Shown one piece after another: positions 32,377 to 45,547 of a stretch of 64,000 bases of DNA. Position 1 is the stretch's first letter; each line of letters starts with the position of its first letter. The notes under the pieces are model-generated. The model did no database searches. It was given only the letters and a program-made list of their open reading frames with translations, and was not told the origin of the DNA. The position numbers and the translations under genes are program-made. This DNA is from Jacaranda mimosifolia (Eukaryota; Streptophyta; Magnoliopsida; Lamiales; Bignoniaceae): NCBI GenBank assembly GCA_018894105.1, contig CM032129.1:15316968-15380967 (forward strand). Reading direction: 5' to 3'.

Positions 32377-34483
32377 TGTTGGAATAGTGCCTCACAAACC
32401 AATTACATTGGCATGTAGAACTACTCTATATAATAGTCTTTGATTGAATGATATTCAATAAAATAACCATCTTCATCTTATGCATCTATGATTATCTTCA
32501 CATGCATTTAGTTGAAGTCCTTAAATCATACAAGACTACAGGACTTGATCACACATATGATGGTGATCATGAAATAAGTATGTATGGTCACAATTTTAAA
32601 TACTCCAAGTCATGGAATCTCAAGAGATAGGGCATCTAAGATTCGGATAGACTTGCACTAATAATGCGTACTCCAAGGAGTTGGATATGGCCCCATTTCA
32701 TGGGCAATCTATGTTAGATATGGATGCATATTAGAGAGTGTTTGTTAGAGAACAAGTTCACTGAAGACTCACTTAGAGAATCCATAAGGTAGTCCAAGTG
32801 GCATGTCAGTAGTGGAAAATTCTCTAGCTTATGATAGTATATATAATTAGTCCTTTGACTTGAGGTTCCACAATAAGCTTGTATTTAGGTCATTGTGCTT
32901 TGATTTTGCTCCACCACATAGCGGGGTTGGAGACAAGCTACCTAAGTATGGAGATTGATGAGTTCCAAGATGGGATCTGTTTTGCTCGTCCATAAAGAAT
33001 GAGTTGATCTCCTATGTATTTTAGGATAATTAATTTCAAGAAATCCTTGCATAAAGTGATGACAATTTGGAAAAAGGGGTTTTCCAAAGTTGAGATCATA
33101 ATAGGAAATCGAACATCAAGAATAGATACATTGTTATTGAGGCTATTAAGAACCAGCAAATATCTTGTCCTAAGCCTCTTTCGGGAGATAGAAAATAGAA
33201 GGACTGTATTTGCATGACTATAGTAAGCGGTAATGTTCATCCTAAAATTAATTCATCCAATTGGCTAGGCTCCATAAGCTTGTGCTAGACATCAATTATG
33301 GACATTGGGTACTCTTCAATTAATAGTGATTAATTGAAAGAGTGATTAATTTAAAAGAGTTTAGACTAATCAAAATATTTGATATTTATTAAATCACAAA
33401 GAGTTGTGTGCCCATATCTAATTAATTGGTGAACCTAAAGGGTCACACACAAGCCTAGAGCACTCTAATTAAAAAGGAACAAATTATCTAACGAGTTAGA
33501 TAGTTTTGTAGGTCAAGTGTGGAAGAAACCAAGTTGACTAATTAATAGTTAGTCATAATGGCTTGATTAATTTAATTTTTTAAATTAATCAAATTAATTT
33601 AAAGAATTAAATTAGTCCAATTAAATTAAGTTAATTTAATTTGTGACGTGTGGCAATTTAATTAGACAAGGTCAACTTCAAGAGTTAATTTAATTAGCAT
33701 GAGAATCTAATTTTGGAGAGAAAATTAAAATAGAGGAGTCCGTCTTTAAATAATGAGTTGACATTTTAATTTTGAAAATTAAAATCCAATTAAGCATGCA
33801 AGTGGGCATGCTAGTTAGCAAGGTGTGAGAATAGTATGATGAATGCTTCTAGGAGCACCCAAGTTATACTATAAATACACTATCACACACACCTTGGCAA
33901 GCCATCTTGCCATTTTCCCTCCCAAAAGAGGTTGCCTCATGCGTTGAGAAGAACCTCTTCCCTATATTCTCTCCAACCACCCTCTCTCTCTTCCAAAATC
34001 CTCTCAACATCTCCCTTCTTCCTTCTTCTTCCTCATCTAATTTCTAGCAATTGAGTGAGGATCTAAAGTGTTCTAGGTATGTTGATCAACTTTAGAGGTA
34101 CTGCATTTGGAGCGCTAGGAGTTGGCGAACTAAAACTTGCACTTGGAAAAGAATTTTCCATAGATTGAAGAATAATTTTGGAGGACTTATCACTGGCAGC
34201 TTTGGTGCATTTTGGCACAACTTTGCTGCTGTTTTTCCTCAGTTTTGGTGTTTCCTTGGGCAAAAGTTGTTGTCCTTGGTGGTCAAAGGTGTGGAGAAGA
34301 GAATCCAAGAGAAAGGGGTGGCAGATCCTTCATAGAAGAGGTTCTAGTAGAAGATTTCCTTCTTATTCAAGTTTTTCTTATCAATGTACTTTCTCTTAAT
34401 TTAAATCCTTAATTAAGGCATAAAAAAGATCCTTGGATTGTGATATTGCAAGTTTAATTTGGCGATTATTTTGGATCCTTGCA
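32377..34483 (+). mobile_element. Solo LTR of a copia family (same family as 51885-55772)
   Basis: It starts TGTTGGAATAGTG and ends TTGGATCCTTGCA, with near-identical flanks ATATC (32372-32376) and ATATT (34484-34488). It aligns along its length with the LTRs at 51885 and 53535: shared phrases include GATCACACAAGACTA-like, GGTGATCATG, GACTTGCACTAA and TTAGAGAACAAG. A TATAAATAC promoter motif is near 33881. No internal element sequence is attached, as expected after recombination between two LTRs. Confidence 0.75.
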
Positions 34484-34488
34484 ATATT

Positions 34489-34882
34489 ACTTTCTTCAAT
34501 ATCTTTAATTTGATTAGTCCACATACAGACATGCCACGTGGCCTGACTTGGTTAGCCCAAAATTGCTAGGCCATACAACTTGATTTAATTGACCATGACA
34601 CTTTATCTTTGACACTTATTGATATTTGATTTGTGCACAAAATAAATATTAAGTTATTAATTAAAAATTAACTATTCATCTTTTGAAATTAAATTTAATA
34701 AATTTCAAGATAAATAGAAAATTTTAAATTAATAATTAACATATTATTTTACATATATCACTTTTTAATTAACCAAAAATTAATTTATCTGCAACAAGTA
34801 TAGGCTAATCTAATATATATATATATATATAAAGTAAAATAATGTTCAACCCTATTTTAAGAATGTTTATTATGTGGCAATG
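34489..34882. other. AT-rich spacer between two solo LTRs
   Basis: No gene seen. A TA run lies at 34818-34832. Confidence 0.6.
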
Positions 34883-34887
34883 ATGTA

Positions 34888-37668
34888 TGTACCACCCCTG
34901 AAATTAGGTATTTCAAAAAATAAGAATTTATAAATTAAGATTTTAATTGGTCGGATTTTAGGGCTCGAAAAAGAATTATAAAGGACTTAATTGCAAAGAT
35001 TTTGAAAGTTTGGGGTAAATTTGCAATTTTTAAAAACTTGATTGGACTAACTTGAGAAGTTTTGTGGTTTGCATGGCTAATATCTTGGGTCAAAGGGGGT
35101 TAAAATGAGGCACTCACTTTGTTAGAGACTAAATTGAAGTTTGTGGGAATTTTGGAGGGCTCAATTGCTGGTTGAGGAAAACTTTTGGGGTCAATCAGTA
35201 ATATAGGAAAAGTTGACTCTATATATATGGAAATTTCATTTCCTCCCCTCATTTTCATCATCTTCCTCACCGCGGCATCACCTCCTCTCTTTCCGGCGAG
35301 TTTTTTCGGCAACACCCGCTTTCCCAATTTTAAACCATCCAATCTCTTCCCCTCATCACTGCGACCACACCCATACCTGAAACATCCTTTTTCACCGGTG
35401 AAAGCACCGAAAAAATTTAGTCCAAAAATTAACCACAGCAGTCTTTTGGTTTGTTCTCTTCCCAACGACATTTCACGGCGAACAAGGGTGGTTCTAGTAG
35501 AGCTCAGCTCAAGGAACAACACGGTAACCTTAGATTTTGTTTTGGTTTAACGCTGGTGAAGGAATTTGGAGAAAACCTCGAGGCAGTGTGTGGTGGTGAA
35601 AGATGATCGGAGCTAAAATCAAGCTTCAATTTGACAAAATTTGGTAAAATTGACCGAGGGGTTTCGTTATTTGAGCTGAAAGTCACAATTTGGTGGTTGT
35701 TTGGGGTCAATTCCGGTGGTGGTGCACGGTGGCGACTTGCGGGCAAAAACTTTAGCTCGTCACAAGGGTCATGGCGGTGGTCTTAGTTCGTAGTTTCGAG
35801 ATCTGGTTAAGCAAATTTGTGGGTAAAGCAAGTTAGATTATATATGTTATATATATATATATATATATGTACATGCAATGTACCGTTATTTCCGTTGGAT
35901 TTGGTAATATGCCAATAATGAGGATTTGAGATATGATTTTGTATATATGTCCCTATGCATGGATTATGACATGGCATAGTGGACCCGGATTAGGTATTAT
36001 TAAATGATAAGCTTGGATTAATTATGTTAATTAAGTGATTAAACTATGATTTTATGAAATTGGAAATCGTGAATTGATAATTGGGTAAATTGAGAGGTAT
36101 GGACTAAGACTCGATATATGCGTGTACCAGTATGAATTTAGTCAATTTGGACTATATAATTTTATGAAATATTGGGAATTATCGAGTTAATAGGAAGAAA
36201 AAATCCTAACTTTATGGAATTGGGATTTAAGTGGCAAGAAATGGGTTAATTCAAATAATTGGACTAATATTTAATTGGGGATGACATTATGAGATTGGAT
36301 ATGTAATTAGGGACTAGGATTACTTTGGCCATAATGACTTATTAGCCATTTTGGGTCGATAGTACTATTTAAGCTTTAAAATACCGTATTGATCGGTAAA
36401 TTAGTAATTCTGGATTATTAATGGTATAATTGTGATTAATAGGATTAGGTATGGATTTTGATTATAAATATTCTCTTTGGTTAGGTCACAACAATGTGGG
36501 TCCTGCAAATTAGTAGGCGGCGACAGTTTTTCTGAGAATACGGAGGTGAAGGTCTGCCAATCTGGCACATTTCCTAACTATCTGTTAATTGTGATAAACT
36601 CCTATGAGGGTTTTCTGTTTTCGTACCGTACTGATTTGTGTTTATTGAAATCTATGAATTGTTCAGAATCTGCTTGTTATCTGTTGTCCGATCGTCTGTT
36701 ATCTGTCCGATCTGTTATCCAATTGTTTGTTATCTGTTCGATCTGTTATTTGATTATATGTTATCTATCCGTACTATTGGTACTAATTCGTTTTGTCAGC
36801 AATAAGTTATGTACCAAGCTGTAATGCCTTGGTAAGTTATGTACCAAGCTGGCATGCTTGGGTAAGTTTTGTACCAAGCTATGCTTGGGTAAGTTTTGTA
36901 CCAGGTTGTCTCACTTGGGTAAGTTAGTACCAGGTTATCACGCTTGGGAAAGTTTAGTCTGATTGGAAAATACGTTTTGATCTGATTTGTTTTATTTGAA
37001 CGATTTCTGCTTTATTCGATTGTTCTTGATTGCCTAACCGTATTCTGAATGTTTTTGCATGACTATTGATTTATAGTTTGTTGAGTTGATTCTTCCTCAA
37101 CAGATTCTTTTTGTTATGCTTATAGGTATTCCTCTCTAAGTCTTTCGAACTTACCCCCCCTCTCCCCCCGGTTTCTTTTGATTCTCTTAGACAGGGATTA
37201 AGTGAAAGCTTGGACTCCAAGCTTAGACATGAACATTTTGTAATAGATCAGGTGTTAAATATATATATATATATGGAACCATATGTTGCTAAGTATGGAC
37301 CGAGACGTGTGATATGTTATGTTAATATGGACGACTTAAGGATTGTAAATATTTTGTTATGTAAGAATGTGAATCTTGGCAGTTACTTTGTGGTTTATCG
37401 AGTCTGTTAAGTTTGAAATTTTGCTACTTCTGATAAGTTGAATTGAGATTTTGTGGCATGTATTTAGTATATGTGATGTATGATACAAGATTGTTTAAGG
37501 TTGAATTTATTGTCTTGTGACATGTTTGTTTCAGTTGGAATCCGCAGCTATTTCTGATAAACTTAAAATGTTCTATTATGGGCCTATTGATTGGTATTTG
37601 GGTTCAATTTTTAAGATTGAATTGAGTGGCGCCTCAGCTTAAGTATTATCCTGAGTGGGGGCACTGCA
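34888..37668 (+). mobile_element. Solo LTR, ~2.8 kb, probably a Tekay/Del-type gypsy element
   Basis: The start TGTACCACCCCTGAAATTAG resembles the TGTAACACCCC start of Del/Tekay chromovirus LTRs. The end is GGGGGCACTGCA. Both sides have the perfect 5-bp duplication ATGTA (34883-34887, 37669-37673). Inside are phrases typical of this LTR type, such as GAACTTACCCCCCCT (about 37149). A TATATATATGG motif at 35221 and a leader rich in short frames (35185-35550) may be the promoter and transcript start. No internal domain is present. Confidence 0.72.
36800..36960 (+). repeat. Short tandem repeat inside the gypsy solo LTR
   Basis: GGTAAGTTTTGTACCAAGCT-like units recur at about 36831, 36862, 36887, 36915 and 36940, 25-31 bp apart, each including CTTGG and GTACCA. 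Just upstream, TCTGTTATCTGTCCGA-like phrases repeat at 36672-36770. Confidence 0.8.
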
Positions 37669-37673
37669 ATGTA

Positions 37674-38002
37674 AATAAGCTATTTTTATACATTTTTGCT
37701 ATCTAAACAATTTTCATATATAATTTGCTATAAAAATGAGTTAAATACTATCTTAAATTGGTTTTTAGTAACTCCATATCCAATATTGGTAAGTATTCAA
37801 TATATCTATGTACTATATGTGTGTCTATTTGTGTATATTAGTTTATGGATGAAAATGATATGTGTGTGTGTATATATATATATTAGTTTATGTATGCAAT
37901 GTATTGATTACTGCATGGAATTTAATTTTGTAGCTCCCTCTCCCTCTCCCTCTCCCTCTCCCTCTCCCTCTCCCTCTCCCTCTCCCTCTCCCTCTCTCTC
38001 TC

Positions 38003-38071
<69 letters not shown>

Positions 38072-38100
38072 AGTTAATCTATTAATATTCAATTTGAGTA
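37674..38100 (+). repeat. Compound microsatellite (CTCCCT)n-(TA)n-(TG)n
   Basis: After AT-rich sequence, about ten copies of the hexamer CTCCCT run from 37935 to 37995, followed by CT, then TA (38003-38020), then about 24 copies of TG (38021-38069). The apparent Ser/Pro open frame across it is a by-product. Confidence 0.95.
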
Positions 38101-41100
38101 CATATGAATATTGGTATATCTATACTAAATATACAATTTTTATTTAATAAAATTTGTTTTCAATTGATTTTTTCAAAAGCAATTTTACTAATTATCATAT
38201 GTTTAATATTTACACTTTTATTCCTTCAATTATAATTTCGAGATTGCATATGTTAAGAAATTTTAAAATCTTACCAAGTATGGTGCAATCGTTGTTGTCT
38301 TTAATATTTAAGAACAATTTTTAAATATGTTTTAATCATCTTTTAACCGTGCGTTATTCTATAAATGCCTAAACCAAAGCACTAGATTAATTGAAAGAAA
38401 TAAGTAATATCAATGATAATATAGAAGGATGATCTATTGCCATGTAACAGCAGTAAAGATGCTAGATTTGGGCTACTCCTGGAATTATGTTTAAAAAATA
38501 TATGAATAAAATGCAAAATTAGTGGTGATAATGAATTACATAATCAATGGTGAAAATGCCATGTTATATAATTTTATTCATTTTAATAAGTAATTTAGAG
38601 CCCCTATTACTGAACAATGCCATGTTAATCACATACATAGATATATTGAATACTTACCAATTTGAGTACGTAAATTTAGCTATTGACATATTTATACTAA
38701 ATATTTAAATTTTTATTTCATAAATTCAAAAAATGAATCCAGAAAGTAATTTTGATCTCCCATATATTTTGAAATGGTAAGATTTTCTATAGCTCTCTAT
38801 GATTAGTTCAAAAGAATTTACCTTAATTTAATACTCCCTAAATTATAAAAACATACCATAATTTGATATTTTAATTAAGTTAAGTTCCTTAATCTAAACT
38901 CATAATCCTTATAAGTAATACATACTAAAAATAACCAAACATGCAATACACTAATATTTAAAGGTACAAAAATATTTCTTTTTTTTTTCTTCACCTCTAT
39001 AGGATCATTTGCTTGGTGAGTTAAATTCAATTTTTTTTTCATGTATTTTGTAATTTTTATATGATTTACTAATATTAATAATTTCTTATGTTTATGAGCT
39101 AGGTTAATTTTTGAAAGGAATTCGAAGTCTCGATTTTGTGGTAAATTAAAATTCTACATTTAATTTTCGCTTTTGATTGATTCTTTTGCTTTTTTCATAT
39201 TATGATTTTCCTTTAACCCATCATTTATTTATTTTTTTATTAGTTTGTTAGTTCAATGTTCCAAGAATATTTCATTAATTTATCTAATTATGAAATTTGA
39301 AAAGTAATTTTGTGTGCAACTTAACAATAATTATGGAATAATTATTCAGAGGACCATAAAAGCTATTTTTTTCCTATATTCATTTTGATTGATTTTATTT
39401 GTTTTGAATTAAAAGTGGGGGAAATTGTCATACTCCCACATATGGAAAAAAATGGGATTGAATAGACAAGCAGTAGATGTTTGTTTTGCTTTATGCCTAT
39501 TGATTGAACACGAAAAGAATCATATTTCTTATTAGTAAATGAAATCTGCTTTATACTAATAGAAAAACATGTCATCATGTGCTCTCATCGATAAATTCTT
39601 TCTGGATTGAAATAAAAGTGCAGGAGATTGTCCTACTCCCACATATGAAATATATATAAATTTAATTACCATTCGTTTGTAGGAAAATTAGTTATTTTTA
39701 CTTTAGTTTTGAAAATTAAAAAATAAGGCATAATATAAAATTTGATGTGTGCTAATTAATATTTGGCTTAGCTTATCATCTTTTATTGCATAATGCTTTT
39801 CTCAATGGAAACTAGAAAGAATTTTCTGAGGGAGTAACAAGTGAGAATAAAAACCTAAGAGAAGATGACTAACTTAGATAAATGAGGTTGATGATATATA
39901 TTGTTTAGTAATAGGGCCTCCTAGGATTCCTTGCAATGGACATAACTCAGTTCAAATACAAAAAACAGGGTAGCTTTTTGTCGTATTCTATAATAAATAT
40001 TTTTATTATTACTAAGAATATTAATATTAAATATAATTAATATTTTTAGTGTAAATTTCTTTGTAAAAATTTCAAATTGGTTCAAGGGAAGAATATCACT
40101 AATATGAAGTCATATCTCTTGGTAAGAATAGTTTAAGATCCGTAAGTTTATTTGTAAACATCACTAATCCGTACATAAATATATATGTATTTATTTAAAC
40201 TATGTTTTATTTCATAATTTGATACTTTAATCACTAATCTTAATTTAATATTTCCCAAAATATGTTTTATTCTATAATTTGATACTTTAATTATGTTATA
40301 TTACTTTATGTAAGCACATAATTCCCTACAAGTAACTTATACTATAAATAACCAAAATATGCAATTCAATAATATTTAAAGGTACAAAATCATTGTCTTT
40401 CTTTTTTCTTCACCTTTATAGGATCATAAACTTGGTGAGTTAGACTCTGACTTTTTTTAAATAAGCATGTATTTTGTAATTTACATGTAGTTTTCTAATA
40501 ATATAAATTTTTATATTTATGACACAGGTTAATTTACAGAAGAAATTTGAAGTCTCGATTGTGTGGTAAGTTAACAATTTTATTTCTGTTAACTACATTA
40601 ATTTTTCTCATTGGTTGATTTTTTTACCACTTTTCATGTTATGAATTTACTTTAATATGTGGTTTGTGTTTTTTTATTATTTTGTTGGTTCGACGTTTTG
40701 ATTGAAACTTATGGATTATCTTTTTTATGATTAGATTAGATATTATCAAAATTAAAATTATGAAACTATTATAAACTTACATGGTAACAAAATTATAATC
40801 TATGCTTATAACAAAAAAAATAATTACCTTAGGATGGAGGGTATTTTTTATAGTTCTTAAATTTAATCAATATTTAAAATTAAATCTGATTGTAGTTTCT
40901 AGCTAGCCACACATTTACACTGTGCGTGTTAATTAAATGCCTTTATTTTCAGTTCAATTAATAAATATATTTCAAATTTCCTTCAATATAATTTTATTCT
41001 TTTTTCGCATTTTATTTATCCACCTCTATAATGTTACAAACATATTCCACTTTTTTTCTCATTTATGAAACATTTAGTTGAATAGTTAAAATATAGTATA

Positions 41101-41595
41101 TTCTAATGTGAGAAAATTTAAAATATTATTATTATTATTATTTTGATTTTTATAATGACATTGATTTTACATTTAACAAATTTTATAAATGCAATAACGA
41201 AGGAGCTTTGAGAGTTGTGATATGGATAAAAGACATACAAGTAAGTTTTTATATTTTTAATATTTACATAATATATATTGAATTATAGATATTAAAGATT
41301 CTATTTCATTATTCTAAATATTGTTTTCTTTTAATATATATTTTTTGTGTAGGTAAAATATGAAGATTTTTAGGGAATGGAGCAACTCTAAGAACATTTG
41401 ATTTGATGATTATAATAAGTCCCATTCAAATGATTATTGTTACATATTATGTATTTCGACTATTAAATTGTTTGCAATAAAACTTCTATTAGTTTTCTCT
41501 AAGTTAGTGTTTTTATTTAATATTTGTAATATTTGTATTGATTATAAGAAATGAAGTATTTAATTATAATTAATATGAAATATAAATTTTAAATT
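38101..41595. repeat. AT-rich noncoding repeats with a ~400-bp diverged direct duplication
   Basis: The block around 38880-39190 (phrases CAAACATGCAATACACTAATA, CTTCACCTCTATAGGATCAT, TTCGAAGTCTCGATT) recurs around 40320-40640 in the same order. CCTACTCCCACATATGAA-like phrases recur at 39430 and 39632. No gene is evident. It may be the body of one or more decayed Helitrons, given the end-like motif at 41603. Confidence 0.6.
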
Positions 41596-41632
41596 ATTTC
41601 CAGTGCAATGCACGGGTTAAAAAGTAGTTGGC
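41596..41632 (+). mobile_element. Helitron-like 3' end motif
   Basis: AGTGCAATGCACGGGTTAAA contains a small hairpin (GTGC-AAT-GCAC) followed by a short A-rich tail and AGTAGT, resembling plant Helitron ends (hairpin, then CTAGT). The final CTRR is imperfect and no 5' TC end was pinned down. Confidence 0.4.
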
Positions 41633-41662
41633 AATGAGACTTTGAGTCTTTCTTCCTATTGG

Positions 41663-42355
41663 TAGGGCTATCAATGGATCACATTTTAATTCGAATCTGA
41701 TTTGAATCCAATCCAAAATTTAAGATTTTTATCTGATTAAAATATCTGATGGATCAAATTTGATTATAAATATTCGTGATCCGACATAAGTGGATTGGAT
41801 ATGGAATTAAGCAAGCTGATCCGCTAAAGATCCGAATCCAAACTTTAATATTTTTTATTAAATTAAAACTCTTATATATAATATTAATAAAGATTTTAAA
41901 ATGAAATTTATATATTATATTGACTTAATATCTATATTAACATCTATATTATATTATTAATATTGAGTCTTTAACCTGAAAAATAAAAGGGATATTGATA
42001 AAATGTCAAATATAATAACATATAACAATTCATCTATGCGTTAATATAATATGAAATATGAATTTAATATTCAAATATTTAACTTTTGGACTAATATATA
42101 ATAAAACGTTATTAAAAATTCAAATATGGCATATATTTCCTTTATAAATACAATATTCTTATAAAATTCAAAAGAAAAAAAAAAAGAAAAAAATACATCT
42201 GGTTGTTTTTTTTAATCGAATTTTGAATATCCATCGGATTTAGATATGGTACTGATTAACAAATATCCTATAGAATTTCAAGACGAATTCGAATATAGAT
42301 TTTGATAATCGGATTTGAATTCAAATATGACGAATTCGATATGTTGATAACCCTA
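41663..42355 (+). mobile_element. hAT-type nonautonomous element, family TAGGGCTATCAA, copy 1
   Basis: The ends are TAGGGCTATCAATGGATC and, on the other strand, TAGGGTTATCAACATATC. The 8-bp flanks are CCTATTGG and CCTATTGA (one change). The inside is made of GGATCCGAAT/CGAATTCG-like phrases around an AT-rich core with no gene. A second copy lies inverted at 56564-57260. Confidence 0.85.
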
Positions 42356-42748
42356 CCTATTGATACTTGATAAATGGCCTAGAACTAAATAAACTCAAGT
42401 AATGGGTTGCTCCGTTATGTTATGGGTTTTAAGCAAAAGTGTATATGATAAAACATCTATATGGGCTGATTTGTGCGGCTTGACTATGTGTAATAGATCT
42501 CCAATCAAACTTAATTTGGTGTTTAGTGTTTACTTCGTCGATGAAGGGCCCCATTATATATAATAAATAAATAAATAAATAAAATCTACATATATCTTCG
42601 CATATAAATAAATATCCAAATAACTAAATTTAGTTGTGTCGTCCCTTACATTTTATAGAAGTTCTATATTTCCATATTTTGTTGTGTCCGTGCATTATGG
42701 GTAAAGAGATATTTATGATTACTAGACCTTCTATGCTAACAACTTCAA

Positions 42749-44425
42749 GGGGTAAAATTAATTTTGATCCCTAAAGTTTTAACTCAATTTTAAAATTATT
42801 CATATCATTTTAATTGACTTTAATTTCATCCTTCTGGCCATCCTCCGAAAATATATCTAGCCAAATTACAGGATATTTTTGTAATTGTCCATTTAATAAT
42901 TAAACTAATAAAAAAAACAAAACAAAATATGAGGCATTTATTGTTATAGGATAATCTAAACTACAATCCAAAAACCAAAAACAAAATATGGTTTATTTTC
43001 TGTTTTTCTTTTATTTTCTAATTTGATAAATTTGTTTTATTATTCTTTAATTTCATTGTTAGCATAGCTTCTCAATCTTGAATGTAAGATCTCTTCACTT
43101 TAAAGTAAATAAATTGTATGTTTGTTCAATTGTAAGTCAATAAATAAGTATAGTCATTAAATATATTTACACCAGCATTATCCTGGTGCTATGCATGAAT
43201 TCTTTAAAATTATTACATATATTAATTTAATTGTTGAATAAATATAATTAAAAATAACAATGTGAAAATAAAAATATCACAAAAAATGGTCAAGTAATTA
43301 ATAAATTTAAATATTACTCCAAAAAATAGTCAAGTAAAATTAAATTTAAAGATTTAAAATTTAGTAGTTAAAGATCAAAACATATAATGACATCTCATAT
43401 ACATGATGCCATGAAAAATAAATTTCAAGATTATTCAGCGAGAAGTTAAAAAAAAATGAAATTCAGAACTTTCAAAAATAAAAGTCTATGAATATTATTA
43501 TATACTTTATTAAAAAGAAGAAAATATTTTGCACCTAAAAAATAATAGATAGTTGCATTAAAAAATAAAAAATATATGAGAAGGATATAGAAAATAAGAT
43601 TGATGGTTTAAAAGTTGTTGGGAAAAACTTAAATTTATAATACTTTAACATTACTTTAAACTTAAAAAACGATGAATATATATTAACTTAAAACCTAAAA
43701 TATAAAGAATTAGATAATATATTGACTGCTAAAATTTTTTAAAAAAATATTCTTATTTAATTTTAATTTTTATTAGAAATCAATTAAGCTAAGACAAAAC
43801 TATTATAGTAAAGATAAAAAAAATTAAAAAAATCAAAATAAATATATAAAATAATTATAAAACTAAAATCAATATTAGTATATAAGTTAATAGAAACCTT
43901 TTAGTTTGACTCATAGCTTAGCTATCGAATAATTAAATGAAGAAAAGGATTTGACATTAGTAATACAAAGTTAAAATTATAGTGAATTGATAAAGTATTT
44001 ATAGACTCAAAATTGATTTTAAAATATGAATTAGTGATAGAATATGAGGATGAAATTAGAATGTAAAATGAAATACATAAATAAAATATGGGATATTGTC
44101 AATTAAGAGCAACATGTTGATGGAAAAATCTTTTGCTAAAAATGCATCTTTTGCGGAAAAAAAAAATGCACCTTCCATTCAAAGTGCATCTTCTATGCAA
44201 AAACTTAGGGACTATTTTGCTTTTATTTTTATAACTGAGGGATGATTTTGCTTATTATGTGTTAGATAAAAGATAATTAAAAGGGTCCTTCGATTATTTT
44301 TCAATTTTTGGTCGGAAAATATTATCGAAAAATGGCTAGAGGGATGAGATTGAAGCCAATTAAAAGGATATAGATGATTTTATAATTAAGTTGAAATCTC
44401 ATGGATGAAAATAAATTTTAACCCT
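42749..44425. mobile_element. 1.7-kb element with long inverted repeats, MULE-like
   Basis: The left end (42749-42860) and the right end (about 44290-44425) are inverted copies over more than 100 bp, sharing TTAATTTTGATCC/TTTATTTTCATCC, TTTTAATTGACTTTAAT and TCATCCTTCTGGCCAT. AACTTCAA stands on both sides (42741-42748 and 44426-44433), extending to 9 bp if the next G is counted. Inside is AT-rich with CACATATTAATTT-like repeats, an inner phrase CCTGGTGCTATGCATGAA near 43172, and no gene. Confidence 0.72.
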
Positions 44426-44696
44426 AACTTCAAGCATATCGCTGGCACTGTGGAATACTAATTGCGGGCAGAAAGGGAAGTTTATATGCTGGTTGGCTAC
44501 CTAAATATAAGTAGCCAATTTTACAACTTCTGTGCCCATGTTGGAGGAGCCGTAGATAGTGCCATTGAGGCCAAAAGACATCATCTGTTATGACAAATTT
44601 CTACATTCTAAGATCAATGTTATTCTGAGACATAATTTTCAAATTCTTTTTCAGATATAAAATTTTAGAAAAAATTGAAAATTAATAAATAATGAA
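44426..44696. other. Spacer before the tRNA gene
   Basis: No gene seen. The 5' flank of the tRNA is AT-rich, as is usual for plant tRNA genes. Confidence 0.5.
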
Positions 44697-44777
44697 GTGG
44701 AGATGGCCGAGTTGGTCTAAGGCGCCCGATTAAGGTTCTGGTCTGAAAGGGCGTGGGTTCAAATCCCACTCTCCACA
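44697..44777 (+). tRNA. trnL-AAG: tRNA-Leu (anticodon AAG)
   Basis: The 81-nt sequence folds as a class II tRNA. Acceptor arms GTGGAGA (44697-44703) and TCTCCAC (44770-44776) pair fully, with discriminator A at 44777. The A box reads TGGCCGAGTTGG and the B box GGTTCAAATCC, so pol III could transcribe it. The anticodon loop TTAAGGT has AAG at 44732-44734 (read as IAG). A variable arm follows. The anticodon stem CCCGA/TCTGG has a C-T mismatch at the third pair where an A-T pair is expected. T-runs downstream (44780-44785, 44808 onward) can terminate. No CCA or intron. It is nuclear type, not plastid. Confidence 0.93.
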
Positions 44778-45547
44778 ATTTTCATTTTTAAGTTAAAAAT
44801 TGCATTTTTTTTTTTTATTTTGGAAAAATCACAAGAAAGGTTTATACACTTTCCTTTCTAACTTATTTCTGATATGTATATATTATATATGCATGTATAT
44901 ATGAAAGGTTTAATATATTATTATATGGCAATTTCCTTGATCAGTAAAATTTCTTACCAATCATAAAACGCGTTTGATATAATACTAAAATTAGTTTCTA
45001 TATGTGCAACTATTATTTAAAGTCTTAACAACGTTTATTATATATATATATATATTGTATGTTTTTATTTCTTCACAAAAACTTCATATCTGTCTGTATC
45101 AAGGTCAATTAGAGAGTAGGGCAAAACCCAATTATCCATTTTCCTTTTCTCTACTCTCTTGTCCTTCTTCTTCAATTTGGCTAAATCTTTTTGCTAGCCA
45201 AGTTTTGCAGGGAATAAGTTTCGTTGCACTTTAATTACACCCAAGTAAACAAAACTAAAGGACCCAAATAGAAAAGTTGAAAGGTGAGCACATAATCTCA
45301 TGTATATCTTCTCATGTTCAAGTGTTTGTTATGTACTAGCTATGTATATTATACTTGACATTGTTCATTTTATTTACTTCATATTAGCCCCCATTAGGGG
45401 AAAAAAAAATTAAATAAGTATTAGTTTTGTCACATGTATAATTTTGCTTTTGAAGAAAAAAGCAATAGTTCCCAAGTAAATAATATATATAATTTTGGAG
45501 TAATAAGTGATTAATGTGTAGGTTTTATGCATGCAGAGTTGTGATTG

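Noticed and set aside
37696..38085. Open frame of 129 codons with Ser-Pro repeats
   Set aside because: It is the translation of (CTCCCT)n and (TG)n microsatellites with AT-rich flanks.
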